In this document: positions 26,861-35,827 of the stretch, piece after piece
Layout of the letters: each line of letters begins with the position of its first letter
Position numbering within the stretch: position 1 is the stretch's first letter
Source: CAYRFF01 sp964423575
Lineage (GTDB): Bacteria > Bacteroidota > Bacteroidia > Chitinophagales > Saprospiraceae
Assembly: GCA_964423575.1 (NCBI GenBank)
Contig: CAYRFF010000005.1
Span: 32,114 to 96,113 of the forward strand
Direction of reading: 5' to 3'
DNA length: 64,000 nt
Made by a program: the position numbers and the translations under genes
The notes under the pieces: model-generated
What the model saw: only the letters and a program-made list of their open reading frames with translations
What the model was told of the DNA's origin: nothing
Database searches by the model: none

Positions 26861-27811
26861 ATGGCTTCGCCTCACGTAATTACTAGCGCTGAAAATGAAA
26901 GGCGGCAACCTTTTATTGCTTTTCATCCCAGCTACGTCTATCCCCTGCCTCCGGGCCATCGCCACCCCATGATAAAATATGAATTGCTACCTCAACAGCT
27001 GCTCTACGAGGGCGTAGTTGATGAGCAGGACTTCTTTGAGCCGGGAATTCTGGAGAAGAATCTTTTACTGCCTGCTCACAATGAAACATTTGTCGAAAGA
27101 CTGCTAAATCTAGAACTTACTGAAAAAGAAGTGCGCCGAATCGGGCTTCCCATGAGTGCGGAGCTTGTTGAGCGTGAATTGCGGATTATTGAAGGCACGC
27201 GAAGGACCGCGGAAATTGCAATGAAAATCGGTATAGCCTTTAATATTGCCGGAGGGACGCATCATGCAGGATCAGACTGGGGAGAAGGGTTCTGTTTATT
27301 AAATGACCAGGCTGTAGCAGCAGATTATCTGCTTAAGGCCTACGATATGACAAAAGTACTCATCCTAGACCTCGATGTACATCAGGGAAACGGAACTGCT
27401 GAAATCTTCTCAAATGAGCCGCGCGTATTCACTTTTTCTATGCACGCAGCAAATAATTTCCCCTTCCGCAAAGAGGATTCCGATCTCGATATCGGTTTAA
27501 AGGACGATACAAAAGGACCTGAATACCTCGACATCCTAAAGACACAGCTCGATTTCCTTTTCAAGGAAATTAAACCGGAATTCGTTTTTTATCAGGCAGG
27601 AGCAGATGTTCTGGATACTGATAAGCTCGGAAAGTTAAGCCTTACCAAGGATGATATACGGCAGAGGGACGCAATGGTTTTCAGCTATTGCAAGGCTTAT
27701 AATACACCCGTGCAGGTTGGCACAGGAGGCGGGTATGCTCAACGAGTCGCCGACATAGTCGATGTTCATAGCAATACTTTCAAAGAAGGAATCTCTGCCT
27801 TCCTACTGTAG
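26861..27811 (+). CDS. Histone deacetylase family protein
   Basis: A 316-aa zinc deacetylase of the arginase/HDAC fold. The active-site segments are GGTHHAGSDWGEGFCLLND near residue 128 (two histidines and the aspartate/glycine segment), LDLDVHQGNGTAEIF near residue 170 (zinc ligands D and H), YQAGADVLDTDKLG near residue 247 (third ligand D) and GTGGGYAQ near the end. In bacteria such proteins deacetylate acetyl-lysine, polyamines or acetoin pathway enzymes; substrate here is open. egtD lies 128 bases downstream on the same strand. Confidence 0.92.
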   Translation: MASPHVITSAENERRQPFIAFHPSYVYPLPPGHRHPMIKYELLPQQLLYEGVVDEQDFFEPGILEKNLLLPAHNETFVERLLNLELTEKEVRRIGLPMSAELVERELRIIEGTRRTAEIAMKIGIAFNIAGGTHHAGSDWGEGFCLLNDQAVAADYLLKAYDMTKVLILDLDVHQGNGTAEIFSNEPRVFTFSMHAANNFPFRKEDSDLDIGLKDDTKGPEYLDILKTQLDFLFKEIKPEFVFYQAGADVLDTDKLGKLSLTKDDIRQRDAMVFSYCKAYNTPVQVGTGGGYAQRVADIVDVHSNTFKEGISAFLL

Positions 27812-27939
27812 TAGCCGGTATTAGAAGGTGATATTTTCTGCGCACTGGGACAATGGTTTCAACATTCTATTTAACATCTCCGTTGAATAGCTGTGAAAGC
27901 TGAGAGAATAAATTTTACTTATCACATAATCCACATAAT

Positions 27940-28923
27940 ATGAAAGACTTACCCGACAAGGACAACTCCCTACGATCTCACAATCAATCCTTTATGGATG
28001 ATGTCCTGGAAGGCCTTTCAGCTGAACTAAAATATTTAAGTTCCAAGTATTTTTACGACACTCAGGGCGATATCCTTTTTCAAAAGATCATGGCTTCCCC
28101 CGAATACTATCTGACGCGATGCGAGATGGAAATACTGTCAGAAAAGTCCGACATTATTACTGAAATCGTCCGAGTCTATGGCAATAATTATGACATCGTG
28201 GAATTAGGAGCAGGTGATGCCAGTAAAGCGACACATCTTCTACGAGAATTTGTAAAGCGGGGTATGACCGGAAATTACTATCCTATCGACATATCAACTC
28301 ATATTATTGAAGACCTGGAGAAAACTTTACCGGCTCAGATTCCCGGCTTAAATGTAAAGGGATACTCAGGGGAATACTTTGAGATGTTGAAAGAAATCAG
28401 CGCAGAGTCGGAAAGGCCTAAGTTCATACTCTTTCTCGGTAGCAGTATAGGAAATTTCGGTATAGAAGAAGGGCTGGACTTTAGCAGAGAACTAAGCAAT
28501 AATCTCAATGAGGGCGATATGGTATTTATCGGATTCGATCTTAAGAAGCACCCCCAAATAATTCTGGACGCCTATAATGACAAGCAAGGATTAACAAGAG
28601 ATTTTAATCTCAATCTGCTCAAGCGTATTAACCGTGAATTAAATGGAAATTTCCTCATCGACAATTTCGAGCATTATCAGACTTATGACCCCGGTACCGG
28701 AAAATGTAAAAGTTATCTCGTGAGTACAACTGAACAAGAAGTGTATATCAGCGGAACCAAATTCTATTTTATGGAAAATGAAGTGATTTTTACAGAAATC
28801 TCACAGAAATACTCCCTGGAAGATACAGACAAACTTGCAGAACAAAGCGGATTCAGAGTAATCAATAAGTTTTTTGATAAAAGATACTGGTTCACCGATT
28901 GTCTATGGATAAAGGAGGCATAA
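27940..28923 (+). CDS. egtD: L-histidine N-alpha-methyltransferase EgtD
   Basis: A 327-aa SAM-dependent methyltransferase (PF10017) that trimethylates histidine to hercynine, the first step to ergothioneine. Family hallmarks are SSKYFYDTQGDILFQKIM near residue 34, SPEYYLTRCEMEIL near residue 51, the SAM motif IVELGAGDASKA near residue 86, and LFLGSSIGNF near residue 165. Length is normal. The partner EgtB sulfoxide synthase is often adjacent to egtD; none is in this window. It converges on the GreA/GreB-like gene with only 6 bases between stops. Confidence 0.93.
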   Translation: MKDLPDKDNSLRSHNQSFMDDVLEGLSAELKYLSSKYFYDTQGDILFQKIMASPEYYLTRCEMEILSEKSDIITEIVRVYGNNYDIVELGAGDASKATHLLREFVKRGMTGNYYPIDISTHIIEDLEKTLPAQIPGLNVKGYSGEYFEMLKEISAESERPKFILFLGSSIGNFGIEEGLDFSRELSNNLNEGDMVFIGFDLKKHPQIILDAYNDKQGLTRDFNLNLLKRINRELNGNFLIDNFEHYQTYDPGTGKCKSYLVSTTEQEVYISGTKFYFMENEVIFTEISQKYSLEDTDKLAEQSGFRVINKFFDKRYWFTDCLWIKEA

Positions 28924-28929
28924 GGACTT

Positions 28930-29430
28930 TCAGACCGGATATTCTATACTTAACACTTTTAATTTCCGTATTTCATCTCCGAGTTTAAAATCGATAGTCT
29001 CGCCGGCTTTTAATCCTGTAAGCGCTCGCGCAATAGGTGAAACGAAAGCAACCTTCTGAAGTCGGATATTTGCTTCATCCACTCCTACTATCTGAAACTT
29101 CAACTTCCTCCCGTTGTTAAGAAACTCTACAATCGCACCAAACCGCACTTCATCCTTTGGCTGTTCTTCCACAGGAATAATACGGGCGGATGTAATACGC
29201 TCATTGAGAAGTCTTAACTTCCCTTCAACGATTGTTCTCGCATGGCGATGTTCCATATCTTCATCGATAGGTATTCCATCTCGCTCCTCTTCAAGTTCTT
29301 CTTTCTCCTTTAAAAGAGCCTCATAGCCTACAGCAGTGACGTAGTTGTCTATTCCGTCCGGCAAGGCTGCTCTGGGTGGAATTATCGGAGCTTCCTCCAT
29401 ATCACTCTCTCTGACAAATGCGCGACTCAT
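28930..29430 (-). CDS. GreA/GreB family transcription elongation factor
   Basis: A 166-aa protein with an N-terminal coiled coil (about residues 33-85, EALLKEKEELEEERDGI...RHARTIVEGKLRLLNERI seen as a helical hairpin) and a C-terminal GreA/GreB FKBP-like domain, with FGAIVEFL, QIVGVDEAN, SPIARALTGLKAGETIDF. This family re-starts backtracked RNA polymerase by inserting the coiled coil into the secondary channel. The N-terminal MSRAFVRESDMEEAPIIPPR tail is common to a GreAB subfamily. Two acidic residues at the hairpin tip (DEDME) could serve the usual catalytic role. Confidence 0.9.
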   Translation of the reverse strand: MSRAFVRESDMEEAPIIPPRAALPDGIDNYVTAVGYEALLKEKEELEEERDGIPIDEDMEHRHARTIVEGKLRLLNERITSARIIPVEEQPKDEVRFGAIVEFLNNGRKLKFQIVGVDEANIRLQKVAFVSPIARALTGLKAGETIDFKLGDEIRKLKVLSIEYPV

Positions 29431-29519
29431 ATTCTTTCTTTATAGCTTTATAATAGAAATAATGTAGAAAGATTGAAATTAGTTCCGATATGACATTGTG
29501 TTTATACCTGTGCAGACGC

Positions 29520-29555
29520 ATTTGTCAGCAAATGTCGTCTATTTGACGTGCAAAT
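29520..29555. promoter_or_regulatory. Tandem inverted repeats, candidate XRE operators
   Basis: ATTTG-TCAG-CAAAT (29520-29533) and ATTTG-ACGTG-CAAAT (29541-29555) lie two helical turns apart (centres about 21.5 bp) in the divergent region between the GreA-like gene and the XRE gene. Half-sites extend to GCATTTG/CAAATGC on the outer arms. Paired dyads just upstream of a repressor gene suggest autoregulation. Confidence 0.5.
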
Positions 29556-29610
29556 GCGTTATATTAATACTGACTAATAGGCTAAATTTATTAAAAACTA
29601 TAGATATGTA

Positions 29611-30165
29611 GGCAAGATAATCAGACAGGCGCGCGAAGAACGAAATCTTACACTGGAAGAACTCGCTGATATGTCTCAAGTAACCATAAGAACATTACAA
29701 CGAATTGAGAATAATAAGAATAGTCCAAGATCAACAACTTTACAACTTATCTGTGACGCATTGGGTTTAGATATTTCTCAACTAGACTCTTCAACTAGCA
29801 GAGAGCCAAATTATTTTGAAACTACTATTCATTACTTCTTTCTAATTATCATCAACCTTGTTCTAATGACGATAGTAGGCTGGATGACATTAGACTCTGA
29901 GGCAAATTTTAATTCTAGAGCAGTCGGTTTATTATTAAGTTTCTTTATTCCGTTCTTTATCATTAATATGACCCGCGGGATAAGCAGAATCGAGCGCTTT
30001 CTAAAATTTGGTTTAGGATTTTTACTATACGGAATACTGACAGTAATTATTGTCGGATTCCCAGAAGCATACACAACAGCTTTACTCCCATCTGTAGCTA
30101 TTTACTTAATGACATTATTCTATGGAGATAATTTCTTCAAGAAGACAACACATAAAGTACAGTGA
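29611..30165 (+). pseudogene. XRE-family HTH regulator with membrane domain; start codon apparently lost
   Basis: The frame encodes a helix-turn-helix (GKIIRQAREERNLTLEELAD, then MSQVTIRTLQRIENNK and LQLICDALGLDIS) followed by about four hydrophobic segments. The first in-frame ATG is 29671, which would delete helix 1 and part of helix 2 of the HTH. Upstream no ATG, GTG or TTG exists before the stop at 29578. An ATG at 29606 sits just before GGC AAG in the wrong frame (ATGTAGGCAAG); one missing base would give ATG-xTA-GGC-AAG, a natural start. So this is a one-base deletion, a sequencing error, or initiation at an unusual codon. Membrane-bound XRE proteins of this kind are known in Bacteroidota. 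Confidence 0.6.
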
Positions 30166-30188
30166 TTAACATATTCCATAATCAGATA

Positions 30189-31511
30189 TTATCTATGAAT
30201 CTTCCCCCGTTCATAAAACAGTTCTCTATCTTCCTCTGGAACTCTTGCACCACCAGTCGCCCAAGCAACGTGAATGGCATTTTCCATATTGAGATTATGT
30301 TTCTTGGCATATTCAGTGGCAGCAACCATTTGCGGGCCGATTAAGCCGGCTGTGGAGGACGGTTCTACAAATATTTCTTCTGTATCCCATAGATCAGTCA
30401 ACAACTCGTACAAGCGATAATCTTCGATTGTATAAACTCCACCGATGATATGAGAGCTGATTTCGGTAGCAAATTTGGATGAACGGCCTACAGCAAGTCC
30501 ATCGGCTTCTGTGATATTATCTATCCCGAGATCCTGTACCGAAATGTTGCTCATTTCCCCGGTTGCCAATCCGACTAATACTGCAGGTGAATGTGTCGGT
30601 TCAACAAAGAAACTGTGTGCAGCATCACCATAAATTTGCTTTAAGCCAAATGCTATACCTCCCGATGAACCTCCTACTCCACAAGGTGAATACACAAAGA
30701 GAGGATGGTCTTTATCAATAGTTATTCCTTGTTTCTCCAGGTCATTTTTTAATTCAAGAGCTCCTACGCTGTAACCGGTATAGAGAAGATGCGAATTTTC
30801 ATCATCGACAAAATAACCGTTTTCATCAGCCAGTGTTCTCTTCCTGCCTTCGTACATCGCTTCACTGAAATCACCAGCAAATTCCACAACTTCAACTCCC
30901 TCGGAACGCAGAAGTTCCTTCTTCCATTCCTTGGCATCTCCCGACATAAATACCGTCACTGTAAAGCCCAGGCGTGCACTCATGATTCCGATACTAATCG
31001 CCAGATTCCCCGTAGAACCCACTCCTATTCGATGTTTACTGAACAGCTCTCGGAATTTATCCGTCGCAAATGCTTCGTAATTATCATCCTTGGTAATGTA
31101 TCCCGCGTCAAGAGCAAGTTGTTCTGCATAGTGAAGCACCTCGTAAAATCCTCCCCTAGCCTTTATCGATCCCGCAACAGCAAGATCACTATCACGCTTA
31201 ACAAATAATCTTCCGGGAATCGCAACTCCTTGTCCTTCCAGGACGGATTTCATTGTAGGCACCTCCTTAAGCGGAGACGTTATACGACCATTTGCGGAAG
31301 CTGTCTCAGGAAAAACCCTGCCGAGAAACGGAGCAAAACGTTCCCATAATTGCATGACATCATTCATGTCCTCAGCACTCAAATCAAATGGTGGCATTTC
31401 TGCCATATCTTTACGATTTTCGTTCAACCAGATAACCGGCTTAAGGTCAATAACATCCTGTAATATCGGCTCCCGTTCCACAAAGGAGCGAATTTTTCCT
31501 TCATCCATCAT
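30189..31511 (-). CDS. dsdA: D-serine ammonia-lyase
   Basis: A 440-aa PLP enzyme that turns D-serine into pyruvate and ammonia. The PLP lysine is in AGSIKARGGFYEVL near residue 117, with GVGSTGNLAISIG as the asparagine loop near 162, and CGVGGSSGGIAFG near 279 is the tetraglycine phosphate-binding loop. SGDAKEWKKELLRSEGVEVVE and the C-terminal EPSSTAGLIGP match DsdA rather than threonine deaminase. The downstream neighbour on this strand is XRE-convergent; the PEP-mutase-like gene lies upstream by 51 bases, so both could be co-transcribed. Confidence 0.93.
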   Translation of the reverse strand: MMDEGKIRSFVEREPILQDVIDLKPVIWLNENRKDMAEMPPFDLSAEDMNDVMQLWERFAPFLGRVFPETASANGRITSPLKEVPTMKSVLEGQGVAIPGRLFVKRDSDLAVAGSIKARGGFYEVLHYAEQLALDAGYITKDDNYEAFATDKFRELFSKHRIGVGSTGNLAISIGIMSARLGFTVTVFMSGDAKEWKKELLRSEGVEVVEFAGDFSEAMYEGRKRTLADENGYFVDDENSHLLYTGYSVGALELKNDLEKQGITIDKDHPLFVYSPCGVGGSSGGIAFGLKQIYGDAAHSFFVEPTHSPAVLVGLATGEMSNISVQDLGIDNITEADGLAVGRSSKFATEISSHIIGGVYTIEDYRLYELLTDLWDTEEIFVEPSSTAGLIGPQMVAATEYAKKHNLNMENAIHVAWATGGARVPEEDRELFYERGKIHR

Positions 31512-31562
31512 TTCATATACATTTTACTCCGACAATCAGCCCGCCATCCGGGCAGGTCAATA

Positions 31563-32429
31563 TTATTTAAAATAAGAATTCAGCTCTTCATAAGTTGGGT
31601 CATCAACATAGAGTCCACTCCAGTCATTGGTCGTCTTTATGGCTTCTGCCAGCCCTTTAAGACTATGCATCAGACTCATCATCGGGCGTCCACCGACAGA
31701 AATCCTCTCGACTTTCAATGCTTTCAATTTGGCTACGTTCAGAAATTTATTCATCAGAATATTTAACGGCAGCTCTATCTCCTTCTTCAATAGCGCAACT
31801 GTCTCCATCTCCTGGATAAATGGCACAAATATCCCGTCGGCACCCGCTTGTTTATATAGATTTGCCCGCTCAATACAGAACTTAGCCTTCTCGGTTTCCG
31901 ATCCGGATTTCAATAGCATTCCATCAACTCTTGCGTTGATGAAAAGTCGCACGCCTTTCTCTTTTGCAACACTTCTGCTTATGTCTATCTGCTTGCGCAA
32001 ATATTCGGGCTCTTGCAATTCACCTGTAGACGGCACACTATCTTCAAGATTGACTCCTACGGCGCCGGCCTCAATTACGCGTGCAATAAATTCTGCAAAC
32101 TTCTCATCATCACCATCTGAATAACCCGCTTCAACATCAGCTGTAACAGGCACATTTACAACTCTGGCAATATTACGTATAACATCAATGACGGTATCTG
32201 CCGGTATATATTCCCCGTCTGAATAACCTTGAGACCAGGCAATAGCAGAACTCGAAGTGGCTATAGCAGGGAAACCTGCATTTTCAAAAATCTTGGCAGA
32301 TGCTCCATCCCAGGCATTGGGGAGAACAAGCGTACGATTTCCATGATGCAATTCATGAAATGATTCGGCAAGTTTATTTTGCTTTATAGAGTCAAATTTT
32401 CCATCCATAGTAGCAGATATTTTAAGCAA
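31563..32429 (-). CDS. Isocitrate lyase/PEP mutase superfamily protein
   Basis: A 288-aa TIM-barrel enzyme of the PEP mutase branch (PF13714). LPNAWDGASAKIFENAGFPAIATSS near the N-terminus (two conserved pieces: LPNAWDG and AGFPAIATSS), ADVEAGYSDGDD near residue 101 (metal-binding D and E) and VNLEDS near residue 138 are characteristic. The KKCGH catalytic motif of isocitrate/methylisocitrate lyase is absent, so cleavage or mutase activity on another 2-oxo/phosphonate compound is likely. Start may be ATG 32408, seven codons in. It precedes dsdA. Confidence 0.87.
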   Translation of the reverse strand: MLKISATMDGKFDSIKQNKLAESFHELHHGNRTLVLPNAWDGASAKIFENAGFPAIATSSSAIAWSQGYSDGEYIPADTVIDVIRNIARVVNVPVTADVEAGYSDGDDEKFAEFIARVIEAGAVGVNLEDSVPSTGELQEPEYLRKQIDISRSVAKEKGVRLFINARVDGMLLKSGSETEKAKFCIERANLYKQAGADGIFVPFIQEMETVALLKKEIELPLNILMNKFLNVAKLKALKVERISVGGRPMMSLMHSLKGLAEAIKTTNDWSGLYVDDPTYEELNSYFK

Positions 32430-32591
32430 TGTACTGTTTTCCGTGAATATTATTGAAAATAATTACAGCACGGAATGTAGCAACTAACAATTCGGATAAC
32501 AAACTCCGTAATTGCAAAGTTTTGCTTAAGTGGCAAGCCCTTGTATGAAAATTGTCATATTATTGTCGATAGGAAAATATCGACTTTCTTT

Positions 32592-34274
32592 CTACCAGCT
32601 TCCACCACCACCGCCACCGAATCCTCCTCCGGAAGACCCGCCTCCTCCACCGCTACCGGAAGAACTTGGAGAACTTACCATTGTCGATCTTGCTTGTGAC
32701 AGGCCGTTATCCAGAGAATTGGAGAAGCTGCTCATACTGGCCATACCGCTACTACTTGAGTACCAGTCAGGTGGAGGAACATTTAAGGCTGCAAATTTTG
32801 CCGCCCAACCCTTAAGCTGATTGAAGGCCACAGCGTAGCCTACAGTTTTTTCAAAGTATCCCGGATCATCTTTCAACAGCATTTTAATCTGTGGCAATTC
32901 CGCAAGTTCAATAAATTTGCGGAAGCCAAGAAGTTCTGAATAAGCCATATTGCCACGGTCATTCTTCTTTCTTAAGTAGAAACTCATTCCCGCTATAATC
33001 GAGAACACAAGAAAGGTAAAAGTAGCAGCTACGCCGCCCCAGATAAAATAAGCAATGATTGTACCTCCGACTGCCAACAATCCAGACCATGAACCTTCCT
33101 TTCTTCGGATTTTCTCTGATTCTTCATCGTAATATTTCTCTGAAGATTTATCCAAGCCTAGCTTGGCAGTATTCATGGTAGTATAGAACTTCTCCTTAAG
33201 GCTACTGATAAGAACTTCATCACCACGACGGAATAATTCATCAAACACGGTTTTCTCATAGACTTCGGCATCAATTGGAAGAGGTTTTTTCCTGATGAGC
33301 TTCATATCCGCCTTCCCAAACATACCATTCTTGGGAATTTCTTCAATCAACATGTATCCTTGGCCTGCCCAGTGCGGAAATAATGACACGAACAGATTGG
33401 GATTACTTTTATCTGCAAGAAGATAGCCTGACATAGCAGGATCCATTCCTTCCGGAGCATAATATGAAGTTGTCGCAACCACCTTATCATCCCGCCCATG
33501 GCGATCCCATACGCGGTAAAAGCGGAAAAGTACAAGCATCAATATACCCAGCCAGCCGTATTCCTTCCATACCGGCGGACCATAATCCACCTCTTCTATT
33601 AAGTGAATCGGCAAGTTAAGCTGAACAGTTAAATCACCACGTGCAGATACTCTATTCTTGGATTTCACCTCGTATAGTCCGCGCTTATAGTCAAAGGAAA
33701 ATACATCTTCATATTTCTGTCCTCCCAGCATCCCGTAATAGATAAAGGCATTGTTGGGGCGCGTCTCCGCCATTTCAGGTGCATGCACTCGTAAGGTTAA
33801 CTGTTCAAAATCCGTATCCCAGTCCGTTCCCAGAACATTCCAGTAAAAGATTACTATACTGTCCCTCTCAAAGAGATATGCATTGTGCACCCGATATTTA
33901 ATCTCATATTCGTGGCGTCCCGTCAAGGTCTTATTCTTATCCCCGATTTTAATCTCAACCTTGGAAGGTCTCATCGGATTACCCGACTTGGAAACTTTGT
34001 ATTTATAGCCCGGGACATCAATATCAGTCAGATATAATTGCCGACTGACAATATTGTTAGTTCCCGGAACACGCACATTTCCATGCGTAGGTATGTACCT
34101 GAAAATACCATGCTTATCCCACTGATAATTCACTACATAATTTTCAACTACATCAAAGTTCCCTTCCTTGTTTAAATAAATATCTACAGTAAGACTTTCT
34201 ATATTATAGCCCTGACTATACATCAGACTATAAGAAGACCCAAAGAAGAATAATATGAGAATAAATCTTTTCAT
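32592..34274 (-). CDS. DUF2207 domain membrane protein
   Basis: A 560-aa exported membrane protein. A signal (MKRFILILFFFGSSYSLMYS) leads to an extracytoplasmic beta-rich DUF2207 domain (YNIESLTVDIYLNKEGNFDV, then HGIFRYIP) to about residue 230, a membrane helix, and a cytoplasmic segment with two more helices near 400-440. The last 30 residues are Ser/Gly-rich (SSGGGFGGGGGGSW), a common end of this family. DUF2207 genes pair with lemA, as here with 3 bases between. The function is unknown. Confidence 0.9.
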   Translation of the reverse strand: MKRFILILFFFGSSYSLMYSQGYNIESLTVDIYLNKEGNFDVVENYVVNYQWDKHGIFRYIPTHGNVRVPGTNNIVSRQLYLTDIDVPGYKYKVSKSGNPMRPSKVEIKIGDKNKTLTGRHEYEIKYRVHNAYLFERDSIVIFYWNVLGTDWDTDFEQLTLRVHAPEMAETRPNNAFIYYGMLGGQKYEDVFSFDYKRGLYEVKSKNRVSARGDLTVQLNLPIHLIEEVDYGPPVWKEYGWLGILMLVLFRFYRVWDRHGRDDKVVATTSYYAPEGMDPAMSGYLLADKSNPNLFVSLFPHWAGQGYMLIEEIPKNGMFGKADMKLIRKKPLPIDAEVYEKTVFDELFRRGDEVLISSLKEKFYTTMNTAKLGLDKSSEKYYDEESEKIRRKEGSWSGLLAVGGTIIAYFIWGGVAATFTFLVFSIIAGMSFYLRKKNDRGNMAYSELLGFRKFIELAELPQIKMLLKDDPGYFEKTVGYAVAFNQLKGWAAKFAALNVPPPDWYSSSSGMASMSSFSNSLDNGLSQARSTMVSSPSSSGSGGGGGSSGGGFGGGGGGSW

Positions 34275-34277
34275 TTC

Positions 34278-34829
34278 TTATGAGAAATCTACCTGAACGT
34301 TTTCTCTTTCACCTTTCTCTGCTTCAAAGAAGTCAAATTTCTGGAAATTGAACATGCTGGAGAATATTACCGCCGGGAAACTCTCGCCGTAGGTGTTATT
34401 TTCTCTTACAGTTCCGTTGTAATAACGTCGGCTACGCTCTAGATTCTCTTCAATTTCATTGAGTTTATTCTGCAGATCCATGAAATTAGTATTGGCTTTC
34501 AAGTCCGGATATGCCTCGCGTAGGGCAAATAAGCTTCTCAGAGCCCCCTGCAATTGGTTCTCAGCCTGAATCTGACTATTAATGTCTCCCTTGGGGACTG
34601 ACATTGCAGCATTTCTAGCTTCAATAACCTGATTCAATGTATCCTGTTCGTGTTTAGCATAGCCTTTCACTGTGGCAACGAGGTTGGGGATGAGGTCGTG
34701 TCGTCTTTTTAAAGCAACATCAATATTACTCCAGGCATCTTCAACGAGATTGCGGTTTCTTACAATCTTGTTATAGATTCCGACTACAAGAAAGCCGAGT
34801 AAAATAATAAATCCTATAAAATATAGCAT
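34278..34829 (-). CDS. lemA: LemA family protein
   Basis: A 183-aa LemA protein: N-terminal membrane anchor (LYFIGFIILLGFLVVGIYN) followed by a helical bundle with VEDAWSNIDVALKRRHDLIPNLV, VKGYAKHE, EAYPDLKAN and RRYYNGTVRENN, all diagnostic. LemA is a conserved envelope protein of unknown role. The DUF2207 gene starts 3 bases after its stop and the two presumably work together at the membrane. Confidence 0.94.
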   Translation of the reverse strand: MLYFIGFIILLGFLVVGIYNKIVRNRNLVEDAWSNIDVALKRRHDLIPNLVATVKGYAKHEQDTLNQVIEARNAAMSVPKGDINSQIQAENQLQGALRSLFALREAYPDLKANTNFMDLQNKLNEIEENLERSRRYYNGTVRENNTYGESFPAVIFSSMFNFQKFDFFEAEKGERENVQVDFS

Positions 34830-35068
34830 ATTCAGAGTTTTTATCTATTAGCAATTTGGTTACGCAGCATAACAGGATTTCTCCCGGCGCCCTTTAAGTT
34901 CTAAAGGTATTAATTTTCTCATAATTTCTATTCTCTGACACTAAATTTTATTCATTTTCTTTTGAGTCAAGCTCAAATTCTTACATATTGCTATCGATTC
35001 AATCTGCTTGCGTAAAATGAGATAGCTCTACGGTTGCTAATAGTCTTTCTGCTGTCGCAGCTTTTAGC

Positions 35069-35797
35069 TCAACTATGAAAATGATAGTGATCCTTTAGAA
35101 TCAAATTCACAAACTCCCCGTTGCGGTACGCTCCTTGCTCTATTCCCGTAACCTCCGATATTTTATCGGCCAGCCTTTCCATAACGACATTATCATTACT
35201 TGTATAAGCCTTTTGAAAGCTTTGTTTTATAATATTCATATCCTTGTCCGATAATCTTGTCAGTAAATGCTCTGGAAAAACAGGTTCATAGCTGAGTGCG
35301 AGATTCTCATAGATTGTTTCATTCAACTTCAGTCTGGACTTCAATGAAATCACAGCAGTTCCGGCCGCCATATCCCCAAGCCTCTGAGATTTTTCAGATA
35401 AGATAATTGCAACTAGTCCTATCACTGCCGAAAGCATCCATATATCCACGATATTAAAAGCCCAACGTGTAAAATACTCGTAGATTGAAGCTCTTCCGCC
35501 ATCCAGCCTTACAACTTTAATCTGTGCGAGATATTTCCCCGGAGTCTGACCACCGAGTATCGATTCAAACAAAAAGTGATAAAGCATTACAGGCAGGAAG
35601 ACTATGACATAAATAAATATGGTAATCCGCTCATAATATCCAAAATATGGGAGTCTGGATATCAGATAGGAGAATAAAAGCACATAGACTAGCATAAAAA
35701 AGTAGTCGAGAGCCAGTGCCAGGAAGCGCTTTCCCACCGAAGCAAGTTCATATTCTATTTGTACCACCTGTGGGGTATTAATCGCAAGCTTTTCCAT
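35069..35797 (-). CDS. RDD family membrane protein
   Basis: A 242-aa protein with an RDD domain (PF06271) in residues about 17-150: FLALALDYFFMLVYVLLFSYL contains the conserved D near its start, then LGGQTPGKYLAQIKVVRLDG and SEKSQRLGDMAAGTAVI, the latter with the R-x-x-D signature. Three hydrophobic segments are visible. It is divergent from the SpoIIM operon with 30 bases between starts, so one shared regulatory region serves both. RDD genes usually accompany SpoIIM/MoxR clusters. Confidence 0.9.
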   Translation of the reverse strand: MEKLAINTPQVVQIEYELASVGKRFLALALDYFFMLVYVLLFSYLISRLPYFGYYERITIFIYVIVFLPVMLYHFLFESILGGQTPGKYLAQIKVVRLDGGRASIYEYFTRWAFNIVDIWMLSAVIGLVAIILSEKSQRLGDMAAGTAVISLKSRLKLNETIYENLALSYEPVFPEHLLTRLSDKDMNIIKQSFQKAYTSNDNVVMERLADKISEVTGIEQGAYRNGEFVNLILKDHYHFHS

Positions 35798-35827
35798 ATA
35801 TTTGGCTTATCATGAAATCACAGTTTT

